Assembly: GCA_963082975.1 (NCBI GenBank)
Contig: OY720347.1
Coordinates: forward strand, 13,250,225-13,314,224
Origin: Labia minor
Lineage: Eukaryota > Arthropoda > Insecta > Dermaptera > Spongiphoridae
Reading direction: 5' to 3'
Length of the DNA stretch: 64,000 nt
Shown: piece by piece, positions 47,232-62,264 of the stretch
How positions within the stretch are numbered: the first letter of the stretch is position 1
Layout of the letters: each line of letters begins with the position of its first letter
The notes under the pieces: generated by a model
Told to the model about the DNA's origin: nothing
Seen by the model: only the letters and a program-made list of their open reading frames with translations
Databases searched by the model: none
Translations under genes and position numbers: made by a program

Positions 47232-47911
47232 ATATTTATATTATTTTATTCTTTTTAGTGCAATTTTAATATGATAAATTTATTTAATATAACAAGAGAA
47301 ATTTAAAAGATGAAGTTATACGAAAATTTACACAAATTGAATAAAACAAAAAAAATATATTAATCTTCCAAAATTGATTTTATTCATTTATGTTAAGTAA
47401 ATGTTATTATTGAATAATAATTATTATATTATGTTTATAAATAAATAACTTTTATTAATATGAGATTTTATAAATGTATATATATATATATTGTCAGTGG
47501 CGTACCTAGAGGGGGGCGGTGGGTGCGGTCCGCACCGGGCGGCACTTATCTTGGGGCGGCATTTTTTATATTTAGTTATAGTTGTAAAAAAAAAACTTAT
47601 TCATTAAATATTTATTTTTTTTTCTTTCTTAAATAATAAATGATTATTATGATTATTATAAGTTTACTATGTGCATTATATAAATTATGATTAACTATGT
47701 ATATGATTTCGAATATTATTCCTCGATGAATATAAATGCATTTTAGTGTAAATTTTGAATTCTAATTCCAAGAACAGGATAGTAATTTTATTTTATTGTA
47801 TTCATTAAAATTCGTTGAATTCGTAAACGCATCTTTTCGATTTTGTTCGGCAATTTTTCCTAACTAAAATTTTTTGATTTCAGTTTATAAATGTCATTTC
47901 TTTTGAAAAGT

Positions 47912-47977
47912 TTATATGATTACTTTGAAGTGATATACCAATATTTTTTTAAATCATCGATTTTTCTTTTGAAAAGC
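47912..47977. repeat. 66-bp direct repeat, copy 1
   Basis: TTATATGATTACTTTGAAGT through TTTTGAAAAGC, found again at 50928-50993 on the same strand within the hAT-bounded region. Confidence 0.85.
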
Positions 47978-48674
47978 CTTAAATTGAAAATAATCATTCC
48001 ATGACTTTTAAAATTAAAATCTTACTTTAAAATTTTTCATGTCTGTCTCCCTACAATTTATCCCAAACCTTAACATTTTGAGAAATAAGAAATAATAATT
48101 AATTTGTATTTATTTATATAACATATATATGTAATATTAAATTAGTTTATATGGTTAATAAATGTCGTGAGAATTTAAATAGTCCTACCAATCGATCATA
48201 TAGAATTGCTTTTATTTTTAATCAAATTAAAAAATTATCATGTTAGAGAAGAGAGGGTGATTAATTTTTCGTGCACTTTCGGCATAAGTCGGAAAAATTC
48301 GTTTAATATAAATGTTTATTTTTAATCTCTTCCCCACCTATACTAAGCAAATCTTTTTAATCATTTCAAGTGATTTTAAGAATTGCGGGTGCCTTCGGTC
48401 GACAATTTTTAGAACCGAACCGAACCGCAAACAATGATATCTTGATTTGAAAGTGCATAGGTAATTTGAATGCTACCGCGGAGGGAGAAATTTTTCTGTG
48501 ATTTTAATTCTGCCCCCTTTTAATAAATAAACAAATATTAATTTTAAAAATAATAATAATTTATAATAAAATTATTTAAAACTGATTGATATTAAATAAA
48601 ATATTTAGAAAATTTTCAATAAATAAATATATTACAAAGTTTATTTATGTTGATTATCTTTATTAATTGTTTTT

Positions 48675-49107
48675 TGAAGTGAAAACTTCTTTAGCGGCGT
48701 TGAGCACTTTTGCGGATGGGGAAAAAATATAGATTTCGCGTGAGATTCCAAAACGACACCGACCCGACTGAACACCGACCCGACTGACCGACCGATATAC
48801 GCATGCGCAATACGCCAGAATGTTAGACACTAAACTTCTGATACATTCTTTACGAAATTTTACATATTTGCCATATTAAATATTATTATTGAAGTGAAAA
48901 CTTCTTTAGCGGCGTTGAGCACTTTTACGGATGGGGAAAAAATATAGATTTCGCGTGAGATTCCAAAACGACACCGACCAGACCCGACCGGACGACCCAC
49001 CGACCGACCGATATACGCATGCGCAATACGCCAGAATGTTAGACACTAAACTTCTGATACATTCTTTACGAAATTTTACATATTTGCCATATTAAATATT
49101 ATTATTT
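48675..49107 (+). repeat. Tandem duplication of a Helentron-like 5' end
   Basis: Two adjoining copies (about 48676-48889 and 48890-49107) start TTGAAGTGAAAACTTCTTTA and run through GATTTCGCGTGAGATTCC and GATATACGCATGCGCAATAC. They differ mainly in an ACCGACC(CGACTG)-type repeat inside. The start matches the 5' end proposed for the Helentron remnant at 9.7-11.4 kb (GAAGTGAAACTTCTTTAGCG). Confidence 0.78.
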
Positions 49108-49338
49108 ATATTTACATTAATAATCAGTATTACTAAATTATGTATATATAAAATAAAATATTTTAATATATTATTATGTGTTAAATTATATTAAATTAAT
49201 TTCTAATATATTTATATAATTTAAAATTAATTTCAGAATATATATATATATATATATTAAATTATATACTATATATAATATATTATATAATATATATTTT
49301 AATAAATTAATTTTTAAATATGTGTGTGTGTGTGTGTG

Positions 49339-49858
49339 ACCGTAAAAATAAAGATATATGTTTGATAATTTTTCACATGATTAATAATTGTATAAAACTG
49401 CTATATATAGAATTTCAGCCTGATAGAATCGCTGAAAGTACCAGAATTAATTTTTTTACACTGGAAATCTCACGCGCCAACACGTGACGTGGTGCCATCA
49501 ACAAAGAGCCAAACACTCCACTATCCACTCGACTATCTCGCAAATTTGAATTTGATTAAATAATATTTATTAATTTAAATTAAATTAAATTAATTAAATG
49601 ATAATTTAATAAATATTATTTATAACATCAAAAACATCAAAATCTCAACATCGAAAATTGAATTGCTGAAAGTACCAGAATTAATTTTTTAACACTGGAA
49701 ATCTCACGCGCCAACACGTGACGTGGTGCCATCAAAAGAGAGCCAAACTTTCCCTGGTTTAATAAATATTATTTATTAATTTTAATTTATAATTGAATTA
49801 ATTTAATTTAATTTAAATTAATATATGTTATTTAATCCAATTCAAATTTGCGAGATAT
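49339..49858. mobile_element. Scrambled HINE-A pieces
   Basis: A plus-strand middle part (49339-49510) is joined to a minus-strand 3' end (CCACTCGACTATCTCGCAAA, about 49525). A minus-strand 5' piece (CATCAAAATCTCAACATCGA, 49636) is then joined to another plus-strand middle and 3' part (49664-49858). The junctions imply inversions or template switching. Confidence 0.7.
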
Positions 49859-50289
49859 GCTGAATATGCTTTTAAATAAAAAAAATTTTCAAGAAAGTAA
49901 TTGGAATTATTAATATTAAGAATCAATAAATAAATTTATTAAATATACATTTAAACATGTAAATTAATCTATATATAAATTTAATAAATATTCAAACAAT
50001 AATTGAAACAATATAAATAAAACGATTCAATATTTTACTTACATTGTGATTTATATTTTTATTTTTATTACAACTATTATTATGGGTATGTTATTTTTGG
50101 CAGTTTAAAAAAAATTTAAAATATTAATAAAATTTATCAAAATAATAATTTGAAAAGATTTCCAATTATTTTTATTTATTTATTGTAAATTTTTCAATGT
50201 AACCATGGTAACCATAAATAGACTTTTACCAAAATATTACTATTTAAATTAATTTTGGATAATTAATTTTGGATTTAACTACACTAAAA

Positions 50290-50410
50290 CCTTCCCTGGG
50301 ACGCCCACAACAATCCCTGAAAGTTTCATCGCAATCGGGCGGGTAGTTTTTGAGTATTTGACAGACACACACAGACAGACAGACAGACAGACATATATAT
50401 ATATATTCAT
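50290..50410. repeat. HINE-like microsatellite segment
   Basis: AAGTTTCATCGCAATCGGGC and GTAGTTTTTGAGTATTTGAC followed by (ACAG)n and (TA)n resemble the module order of HINE families, but no ends were identified. Confidence 0.4.
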
Positions 50411-50828
50411 ACACATCGTATTTTTAATATTTTTGTAATAATAATCAGTTTGCTGAAAAAAATAATTATGAATTTTATATATATATATATACGTATATAA
50501 ATTTCATTTTTATCGTGAAGCTGGTGCGCATTCCGTCTGCTTTCAAATTTCTTACGCACAAGTTTTCACTTCTGTCGGCCAGTCCCACGACTGCCAATTC
50601 TTTTTATTTTTGTGATATAATATTGATAAATAATAATATTAAATCCTATATAAATTTAAGAAAAAAATTGAGTTTGTTTACAATTTATTAAAAATATTCA
50701 AACAAATATAAATTAAATAGATAATTGTAAAGATGAATTAGTGACTATAAAATGAGTTGAAGATATTGAATTTCTATATTTTTATACACATATTTTATAG
50801 AAATATTTATATTTTTTGACCTATTTTG

Positions 50829-50993
50829 CAGTGATGTATTGGTAAAATAAGAAGTAAGGGAACGCATAGTGGGAGCAAAAAAGTCCTATTTTCAACAAAC
50901 TATCTTTTTCCATATAAGATTTCATTTTTATATGATTACTTTGAAGTGATATACCAATATTTTTTTAAATCATCGATTTTTCTTTTGAAAAGC
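50829..50993 (-). mobile_element. Truncated GTATTGGGAGG-family MITE fused to the 66-bp repeat
   Basis: CAGTGATGTATTGGTAAAAT begins an inverted right end of the hAT MITE family seen at 26940 and 27456. After about 100 bp it joins the second 66-bp repeat copy (50928-50993). Confidence 0.72.
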
Positions 50994-51285
50994 AGGGCCG
51001 GTGGAAAAAATATAAATATAAATTTTGAGAGCATAGCATTTTACACGATTTTTCTAGTATGAAAGCTAGAAGAGTAAATATTATATAAATATGTTTACGA
51101 GTGCATACAAATATGTGTAAAAAAATTTACTCTGCGTATTAATTAATATTGATTAAATAACTTAATAATTTATTTATGTGTATTAATTTATAAAAAAAAC
51201 TATTTGATTGACTTATAATAAAAAGGGCGGCAAACTGGAGATCGCTCCGGGCGGCAAAAGTTCTAGGTACGCCATTGTATATTGT

Positions 51286-52793
51286 CTTCATAAACAAAAA
51301 GGTTATTCTATTGTTTTGTTTTCTTTCTCTCGGGGACATATACAATGTATAAAAAAAAAGATATTTTCTCTATGCCATTTGAGGGGAAGAAACTCCTCTT
51401 CATTGGCGATACAACTGATTAATAAGAATTCATCATTAATTTTAATGCTACTAAATATTTTTAAATACGTTCAAAATGAAAATCTATCTCCTGAAATCAA
51501 AATTTATGTTTCAGAATCCGTTGAAAAAAATTAATCGGAGCAATACAAAAGGAGTTAGTTACTAAAAGTAATTAATCGCTAATCAATTCCAATTAATTAA
51601 TTATAGTTCAATTATATTTCTTCTATACCTTCTAGGGATCCATTGAAATATCTATAAAAATTTTCAAAAGTCTATCTCAATAAAAAGTCTATGAAAAATC
51701 GATTTCAATTTGCCAAAAGAGCGAACAGATAGACACAGAGACAGAGAGACGGATTATAGTCTAGGTTTTTATTTTATATAGCCTTTTCCTAGACAAAGAA
51801 AAAAAAATAATTAATTTACACTTTGAAATTGTAATATTAAATATAGTTATTAGCGTAATATTAAAAAAGAAACATTGTATAGATAATTACGACCTTGGAG
51901 TCACCAATTAGCTGTAAGAAAAAGTCATGTAATCCCTTTTATATGTTATGGGAAAAAAAACATATATTTGTATATTTTTGGCTAATAAACATACTTTTTA
52001 AACTAAACTAAACAGAGAGACAGACGCTAATTGAAGTTAAGAAAAACGTTATAATATAAAAAACCGTGTCACCTTGCAGCTAAGCTCATAGTACTAATGA
52101 TTACTTATTATGTTCATGTAAACCAACCCTTATATTTAGGATTGACAGACACCCCGGTTTGAAGATCTGGTCCCTGCGTCCCGGCCAGTCTGCCATTTTG
52201 TCCAGGCCAATTGATATGAATAAATATATTAAACAAAGAAATAGATAACCTGAAAAATAAATAGCGTCCAAAACTGGCCTTTTTTAAAAATAACAAGGAA
52301 TTTTATAAAAGTATTCACTATAGTAATAAATATTAAATTAATTAAAAATATTAAAAATATATATTAATAATTGATCAATAAAAAGTTTCGTTAAATTAAC
52401 CTCACTTGAAAATTTTGTCGTCTAACAGTAAGAATAACTTGAAAGTTTTTGTTTTCCACATAATAATTGCTAATTATAAGCTCGCATTTGTTGGATTCTG
52501 TATTTTGAGCAAATTCTCATTTGTCCCATTTTAAGAAAACCAAAATACAGTAATTCTAATTATAAATTTGATGCCTATCTACTAACTAATATGCTATTAG
52601 TTTTAATCAAATGTTATTTTTGTCGTATGGGAGTTATTATATAATTGACTTATTACGTGATAATGTGTGTCTAAAAACAACATTTTATATTAATTAATAT
52701 ATACTTATTACTATTCGTGTAATAACATTTTATTTTTTTACAGAGATTTTATAATCAGTACATTTTTATTCTTTATCATCTCTATATTTTTTT
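51286..52793. other. Spacer, no gene assigned
   Basis: An open stretch to 51534 reads without resemblance to a known protein. A GACACAGAGACAGAGAGACG tract sits near 51732, and a GC-richer piece lies at 52140-52210 (CCCCGGTTTGAAGATCTGG), likely old repeats. Confidence 0.4.
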
Positions 52794-53385
52794 ACTATCT
52801 CGCCAGAGATAATATTGCGATCACGAAAATTTTCGTTGTTGTGATTTTGATGTTTTTATACGTTTTGAAGGTTCCTGAATCATTTTCACTAAGTTTGAGA
52901 AAAATGTCTGTGTGTGTGTATGTATGTAGACTAGATTACGTAAAAACGATTTGAGCTAGAATCATGCAATTTGGTATACAGGCATTATTCAAAATTCGTA
53001 GTTTTCTATCAACTTTTGAGAAATGTAGCTCAACCGGAAGAGGGTCAATACCTACAACGTTTTTATTTTTTTTCCTCTAAAGTGACCGCAAAAATAAAGA
53101 TATATGTTTGATAATTTTTCACATGATTTAAAATTGTATAAAACTGCTATATATAGAATTTCAGCTTGATTGAATGGCTGAAAGTACCGGAATTAATTTT
53201 TTAAAACTGCAAATCACGCGCCAACACGTGACATGGTGCCATCAACAAAGAGCCAAATATGCGCTGATTTAATAAATACTATTTATTAATTTTAATTTAT
53301 AATTAATTAAATTTAATTTAAATATGATATATGTTAATTAATCCAATTCAAATTTGCGAGATAGTTGAGTGGAGACACTCCAGCT
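52794..53385 (+). mobile_element. HINE-A copy, full length
   Basis: ACTATCTCGCCAGAGATAAT start, (TG)n(TATG)n microsatellite, AAAAACGATTTGAGCTAGAA, CACGCGCCAACACGTGACAT, and the end GCGAGATAGTTGAGTGGAGACACTCCAGCT architecture (arm, hairpin, CAGCT) at 53357-53385. About 592 bp. Confidence 0.86.
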
Positions 53386-54110
53386 TATTTTAATTAAATT
53401 TTAATTTCGAGTTGTTGAAGATATTTTATGTGTCACCAAATTCAAACTTTTTATTTTGGCTCCTGAAAAATCCTAAATTTGACAACCATGCAACCTTGAA
53501 AAACGCAATAATAGATCTCTCTCTCTCTCTCTCTCTCTCTTTCACTGATGTATCTTAGGTTTCTGATGCTAAAGGCTGATGCCTTATTTGACGCCCTCTC
53601 ACTCTTCACACTATAAATTTTCAATATAATTTTATTTTATCCCGAACCTTAAAATTTTATGATACTGGAAAAATTATTTAATATTATAACATGTTTTAAG
53701 TAGTCAATATTCATTTATTTTCTAAAAACGATATAATTACTTTAAAGATATTAATTTTAAATATAAATTTAAGGATATTTATTATTTATTGAAGACTATT
53801 AAAAAATTATATATTGAAATTAATTAATCTTAAGAAAAATTATCTTTTCTCTTTCTGACTGCAATTAGTTCCCGAATTTTGACCTCAATTCTTTCTCTTT
53901 CTAATTCACGGATTAAAGTTACAAAATAACCGTTTCTTTATAAGTTATGTTATATTAAAATTTAAATAAATCAATTTAAAGGATATGATTTTTACTAAAA
54001 TAAATTTAAAATATTTAGAAGGTTGGCGAATAAGTTTAATCGATTTTTGACATAATATTGTATTTATGATTATTCGAAAACGAATATTCTAAATGATTTT
54101 TTATTTTATT
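53386..54110. other. AT-rich spacer with (CT)n
   Basis: A (TC)n run at 53516-53541 and otherwise A/T-rich sequence. No gene recognised. Confidence 0.5.
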
Positions 54111-54219
54111 ACCATCTCGCCAGAAAATTTTCGATGTCGAGATTTTGATGTTTTTATACGTTTTGAAGGTTCCTGATTCATTTTCAATAAAGTTGAGAAA
54201 AATGTGTGTGTGTGTGTAT
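54111..54219 (+). mobile_element. HINE-A 5' end fragment
   Basis: ACCATCTCGCCAG, then GATGTCGAGATTTTGATG through the (TG)n run, where the copy stops. Loss of the rest at the microsatellite suggests slippage or recombination there. Confidence 0.78.
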
Positions 54220-54596
54220 TTAATAATAATAATATTTATTATCATAAATTTATAATTTATAAGTTATATAAAAATATTTATCATTATGAAAAATTAATTA
54301 TTAAATTTAAATAGTTTTAATTTTATTAAAATTAATTTATAATTAGAATTTAATTAAATTTTGTTTAATATAATTTTTTTATATATTTTGTATTATTATT
54401 TATTTTTATTTAATTTTAAAAATCCGTATTTTTGAAAAATTCAAAATATTTCTTTTTGATTATTGCAGGATCATCGATTTTCAATATGCCTTTCAAATTT
54501 GAGCGAAAATCTACAAAGAAACAATAAGGAAGATAGATTTCAGTGTTTCTTAGCGATTCTTATATAGTAAGGAGACCGGGGGCCAGGCCCCCTAAC

Positions 54597-54845
54597 CTCT
54601 ATTGTTCTCCGTCAAACAAAGTTTTTGGCGCCATCTGGTTATGCTGGCATTCGAAAATATAATAAAAAATCGGGCTTGAGTGTGCTGTGTGTATGTGTTT
54701 GGTCTTTGCAAAGACCAAACACACAAGTCCGATTTTTTTTCAATTAGTTACTGCCAGCATTCGCATCAATTCGCATGTTGGCGCCAAAAACTTTGTTTCA
54801 TCGAGAACAATAGAGTTTAGCAGTCTGTGAGATGGTCTGTGCCGG
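54597..54845. mobile_element. Fold-back MITE with GGCGCC arms
   Basis: Left arm CTCTATTGTTCTC, AACAAAGTTTTTGGCGCCA, ATCGG(G/A)CTTG, TTTGGTCTTTGC meets its inverse at 54716 and runs out to GAGAACAATAGAG (about 54815), with the family's AGATGGTCTGTGC end at 54832-54844. Arms are about 110 bp. Non-coding. Confidence 0.78.
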
Positions 54846-54998
54846 GGGCCGGGGGCACAGATCCCTCCTGAAAGAGAAAAAGAAAACTAATCTGAAAAAT
54901 TGTAATCCATTATGGGCCAGAACAAATATTAATAGGAGTTAATTATTATTATAAGTATTATTATTTCTGTAAATACTATTTCACTAATATTTTATAGT

Positions 54999-55205
54999 CA
55001 GTGGTGTATTGGGAGGGGAACGCGGTCTAGTACTTTTTCATGTCCCGACAACTCCCACTTTAATCTACTATTAGAATTCTTTTTTTTAATATTTTGTATA
55101 GTAAGAATAAGAAAAAATAAAAACTTATATGGAAAAAAAATAGTTTGCTAAAAATAGGCCTTTTTTTCCTCCCACTATGCGTTCCCTTACTTCCTTGTTA
55201 TTTTT
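54999..55205. mobile_element. GTATTGGGAGG-family MITE, right end lost
   Basis: Starts CAGTGGTGTATTGGGAGG, continues with the family's GTACTTTTTCATGT and GTTCCCTTACTTC, then breaks into unrelated DNA without the terminal ACATCACTG. Confidence 0.8.
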
Positions 55206-56034
55206 TTAATTCCATTAAACCTTATAGAAACATTATTCAAAGAACACAAGGCTATTTTACTTTTTGAATTTTGCCGTCAAAACAAATCGTAAAACATTGA
55301 ATTTCACCAAATTACCCAATTAACTAACTTTACATGGAACTTACCCTCCCTTCCCCTCCCCCCAAAAAAAAAATATCTAAATACGTAAACAATAAGAGAA
55401 ATCAAAATTCTTTTTGTGATAAATCATAAACAATTATGGGAAATACATTGTGGTTAATTTTTATTGAAAAAATAAATTTGAAAATTTGAAAAAAAAACGA
55501 ATTATGATCCTAATAATGCTCTCATTTTTAAATTCATATTTTACTTTAATTTATACTATTTTTTAATACTAGTTAAGCAAATTTCACTGAAATTTATTTT
55601 TTGATAATCATTCTTAATCTCATGTTATGTAGGGCCTGAGAAATTTCAATTTATAAGTAAATTTAAAAGAAGAAAATTTTTAATCAAAGTAACATTGAAA
55701 GATATTTATTTTTCATGAAATATAAAAAAATAATTGATAAGGAGTTTCTAAGATGATAGGCAAGTAGTGAAGGCAAATTTTTATTTATCACTCGCGTAAT
55801 TAGATAAATCACGCGCTTGTGAAATATTTAAGTTGGCAATGGATTTGGCATTTGTAGGGGCTGGCAACATTGATTTGGAAAAACACATGAACCACCTTCT
55901 AAGTGACTAACTCTTCATTATGTTTTAAAAACATCGAATTTTTCAAGTATTCACGTGGTTTGTCTAGTTGCAAATAAATAAACGATTTAGGTAATTTTGC
56001 CATTGTATCAATGTGATTATATTTCATATTAAAT
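55206..56034. other. Spacer and presumed S6K promoter/5' UTR
   Basis: AT-rich at first, then a more balanced stretch from about 55780 to the S6K start (CACTCGCGTAATTAGATAAA). Any S6K promoter should lie here if the first coding exon is near the transcript start. Confidence 0.4.
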
Positions 56035-58977
<2,943 letters not shown>

Positions 58978-61887
58978 TGAGTAAAAGAAAATTATTTTTA
59001 ATATCTTCTCAGCGCGTCTCTTAAATGAAATGCTTTATGTTCTTTATTTTTATTTTGGCTTTGTTCATTTAATTATCTAGTTTCTAATTTTGATTTATTC
59101 TTTTTTGTTTTTGGATTCTTAGAAATAATTTTTAATACTTTTAAAAATATATTTATTTAAAGCGTGTTATAATATTTTGTTTCTAATAATATAATTTATA
59201 TATATACTTAATGCATAATAGAATTATGACCTCTTTATCTGCGGTTGAGATATTTATTTTAATAAAATACTTTTGATACATTCTAAATCTTAATTAATTA
59301 AAACTCAACCCAAGAGATGATAATTAATAAGGAAAAATACAGCATCTAATGGAATGGTTTCATTAATCATTAATATTATTTTTCTTCAGGTGCTTTTCCA
59401 GCTTTTAAATTTAATATGTAGAAAAAAATGGTGTTAACTATTAACTTGCTTTTGTAAAGACATTTAATCAGTGTTGTCTCAAAAATTCCTTTCTCAATGC
59501 TTCTTTTCATTGATATATTTAGACTATTATTTTATAAAAAATTTTTTAATAAATTAAAAAACAAAATAAAAATAGAAATTTATTCTTCAAGAAATTCTAT
59601 TTTTTAAGCCCTAGTAAAGTGACTCGAAAAGTAGATTGTCTTGAAGTTTATTAAATCGGAATATCATTTTAAATAAGACCTTATTCAATATAATTAATAA
59701 TATTTTATTTCATAAAAATATAAAGGGACTAATTTGAACATATATATTTATTCTATTATGAGTTTTATTGGCTGGCTACAATTATTTTGTTTTATAAATA
59801 TTCTATAATTTCATATTTAAAAAATAATCAAATATGTTTTTATAAATAACACACACTTAATAAAAATCAATCAATGAATTATAAGAAATATTTTTTATGT
59901 TGGAAATTTTAAAATCTTATAAAAGGCCTAAATTCATTTTTTTTTTATTAAATTCATTGCTTGTGTATCATATATTTCTAAATTCCAATAAATGCTGTAA
60001 TTTTCTATCAATTTTATGTATAATTTACATATTCTTAAATAAATCATAATTTAAAATTTAATAACTTTTTTTTATATTTGGCAGGCCTTGGCTGAAAAAC
60101 TATCCATGCCGAGCCCAAGAGAAGTCATATTTGATCATATATTATATTATATTATATAACATTTTTATATTATAATATAATATAATCTAAATAATAAAAT
60201 TAAATATTTATCTTAGAAAGCTTATTTCCCTTTAATAATAATTTGAGTTCCGGTTTGAAACTCCAAGTTCCAACAAGGCCTAAAAAAATCGTCTTAAAGG
60301 AATAATATTTTGACCGAATATTTTTTTAAGCCGCTTTTCTGTCTTCTAGTTGATTTTATAATTTATTAAAATTTTCTTTTTAGATTATTTTTTAACAAAC
60401 AAACTAGAGGACTTCTTAAAATAGAACGTAAGGCTTTATAACTAACACAGCTGAAATCGGTCATATTATATTATATTAAAGGATATTAGTTCCATGCTTT
60501 TTATATAATTTTGTAATATTTTTCATTTTATTTACAAAATTTCATTATATAGAATATGATAGTTATCCATTTTTTGAATTTATATAATTTTATAATGGTG
60601 TAATCATGGTATAATTTTGGAATTTATATTTTTCCTTCCTTATTTGATAGTTAAAATTTTTCTTTTTAAATAAAAGTAATTTTTTTTTTAGTATATATTT
60701 AAATTATTAAGTAATTAAAAATTATCTCAATTAAATATAAAATATTATGTTCTTCCATCAGCTAAATCTTGTTATAATTTTTTATTATATATATTTGAGA
60801 CTTAACCGTTTTTATTAAAAAAAATACCTATATCTTTCTGTGTATTTATATAGATATATCTATATATTAGAATTTGCTGGAGAAGTTATCTTATTTCTTC
60901 AGCTGATTTAAAATAAATACAAATTTGTGAATGTAATTATAACAATTCATCTTTTGTATTTTATTTTTTTACTTTCAATATTTTATTTAATCAAATAATA
61001 ATATTAATTTTGAAAATTTTAATCATTTAGAAATAGAATTTATCATAGAAGGATGTTGATTTTAATATTTTTAGTAAATTTATAAATTACAATTATAAGC
61101 TTATTTAAATTTATAAATAAGCCCGAAATTTAGGCGAATAGTGTATTTAGGCCTAAGTTTACACCACATTTCTCCTAGTCAAAAATAGAGAGATTCCCAA
61201 ATGGTAATTTTTTCCAAGTTAAAAACTTCACAAAACTTAAAAAGATTGTCTATACACACTACTTAGTTTCAACCACTGTCTTGTAATATATTTAAATTGC
61301 TGATGGAATAATTCCCAGATGAATATTTAGCCTTTTTTTATTTAATTTCGAATAATTTTTGTGCCAGTTGTCCTCTATTTACTAGAGTCAAGCATATTTA
61401 ATTGAAAATTAATCTTAAATATCATAACTATTATATATATTTAAATATTAATTTTAATTGTTACATAAATTAATATTTAAATATTATTAGTTAATTATTT
61501 TTAGAAATTAAGTAGATGTTTATATCTATACCTATACCTTTATTGATTTTACTTTTCTTTCCATTATTTTTTTTTAAAGATAAGCGTTAATTGATTAATT
61601 TTATTTATTGGTTACTTATAATTATATATATTAAATAATAAATGATATTAATTCAAGATTTGTTCAATTGGGTTACTTTTTTAATCCAGTTTCTTGTTTG
61701 CGCACCTCAATTTGCATATGTTCATTAATCTGAAGGCCAAAATGACCGCGCACTATATATTTCATAAGTAGCTCACTCGAACATTCTTAATTTAGTGTTA
61801 TTGTATATTATCTTTATTTTTAATATATTAAGTTATTTCCCAAGAAATCATGTTACCATTTTTTACAAAATATTATTATATTAATAC
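58978..61887. other. AT-rich spacer after S6K
   Basis: S6K 3' UTR followed by A/T-rich DNA with many AATAAA matches, none decisive. No gene or clear repeat found. Confidence 0.5.
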
Positions 61888-62264
61888 ATACATGGGCGCC
61901 GTCAGGAATTTCCCTGGGCTGCGTAAAGATTTCTAAAAACAGTTCACAAAAAATTTATATATTAATTGTAGATTTTTAAAATTTAATAATAATAATAATA
62001 ATAAATATGTAAATAAAATTAATTTGATGTATAAATTTCAATATGCCGAAATTTTTCTATAAAGTTTTCCATTTATGAATTAAATTCATAAATAAACAGT
62101 TTTTTCTCAATCATTTTTATATCAATTATTGAAAAAAAAGAAAATTGTTGTTATGATATTTGTTAAAAAGAAATCTCTCGCTCTCTTTGACATTTTCCAT
62201 TACAATTCTATCAGGGGTGGCTTTTTCAATGACCCCTTGCTGCTTCCTGTTGGCGCCTATGACG
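61888..62264. mobile_element. Possible decayed hAT-type element
   Basis: ATGGGCGCCGTCAGG at the left and CCTGTTGGCGCCTATGACG at the right are approximately inverse and less AT-rich than the surroundings. No target duplication was found, so this is tentative. Confidence 0.3.

Larger units (their letters stand above)
47495..51277. mobile_element. 3.8-kb hAT-bounded region, TSD TATATTGT
   Basis: CAGTGGCGTACCTAGAGG at the left and TTCTAGGTACGCCATTG at the right are inverted hAT-type ends with perfect 8-bp duplications TATATTGT (47487-47494, 51278-51285). GGGCGGCA lies just inside both ends. No transposase was found. The interior is a stack of other repeats: a tandem duplication (48675-49107), scrambled HINE-A pieces, a truncated MITE and a 66-bp direct repeat. 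Confidence 0.8.

Noticed and set aside
51208-51534. 108-residue plus-strand frame
   Set aside because: Starts inside the hAT terminal repeat and crosses the target duplication, so it cannot be an original gene; no motif recognised.
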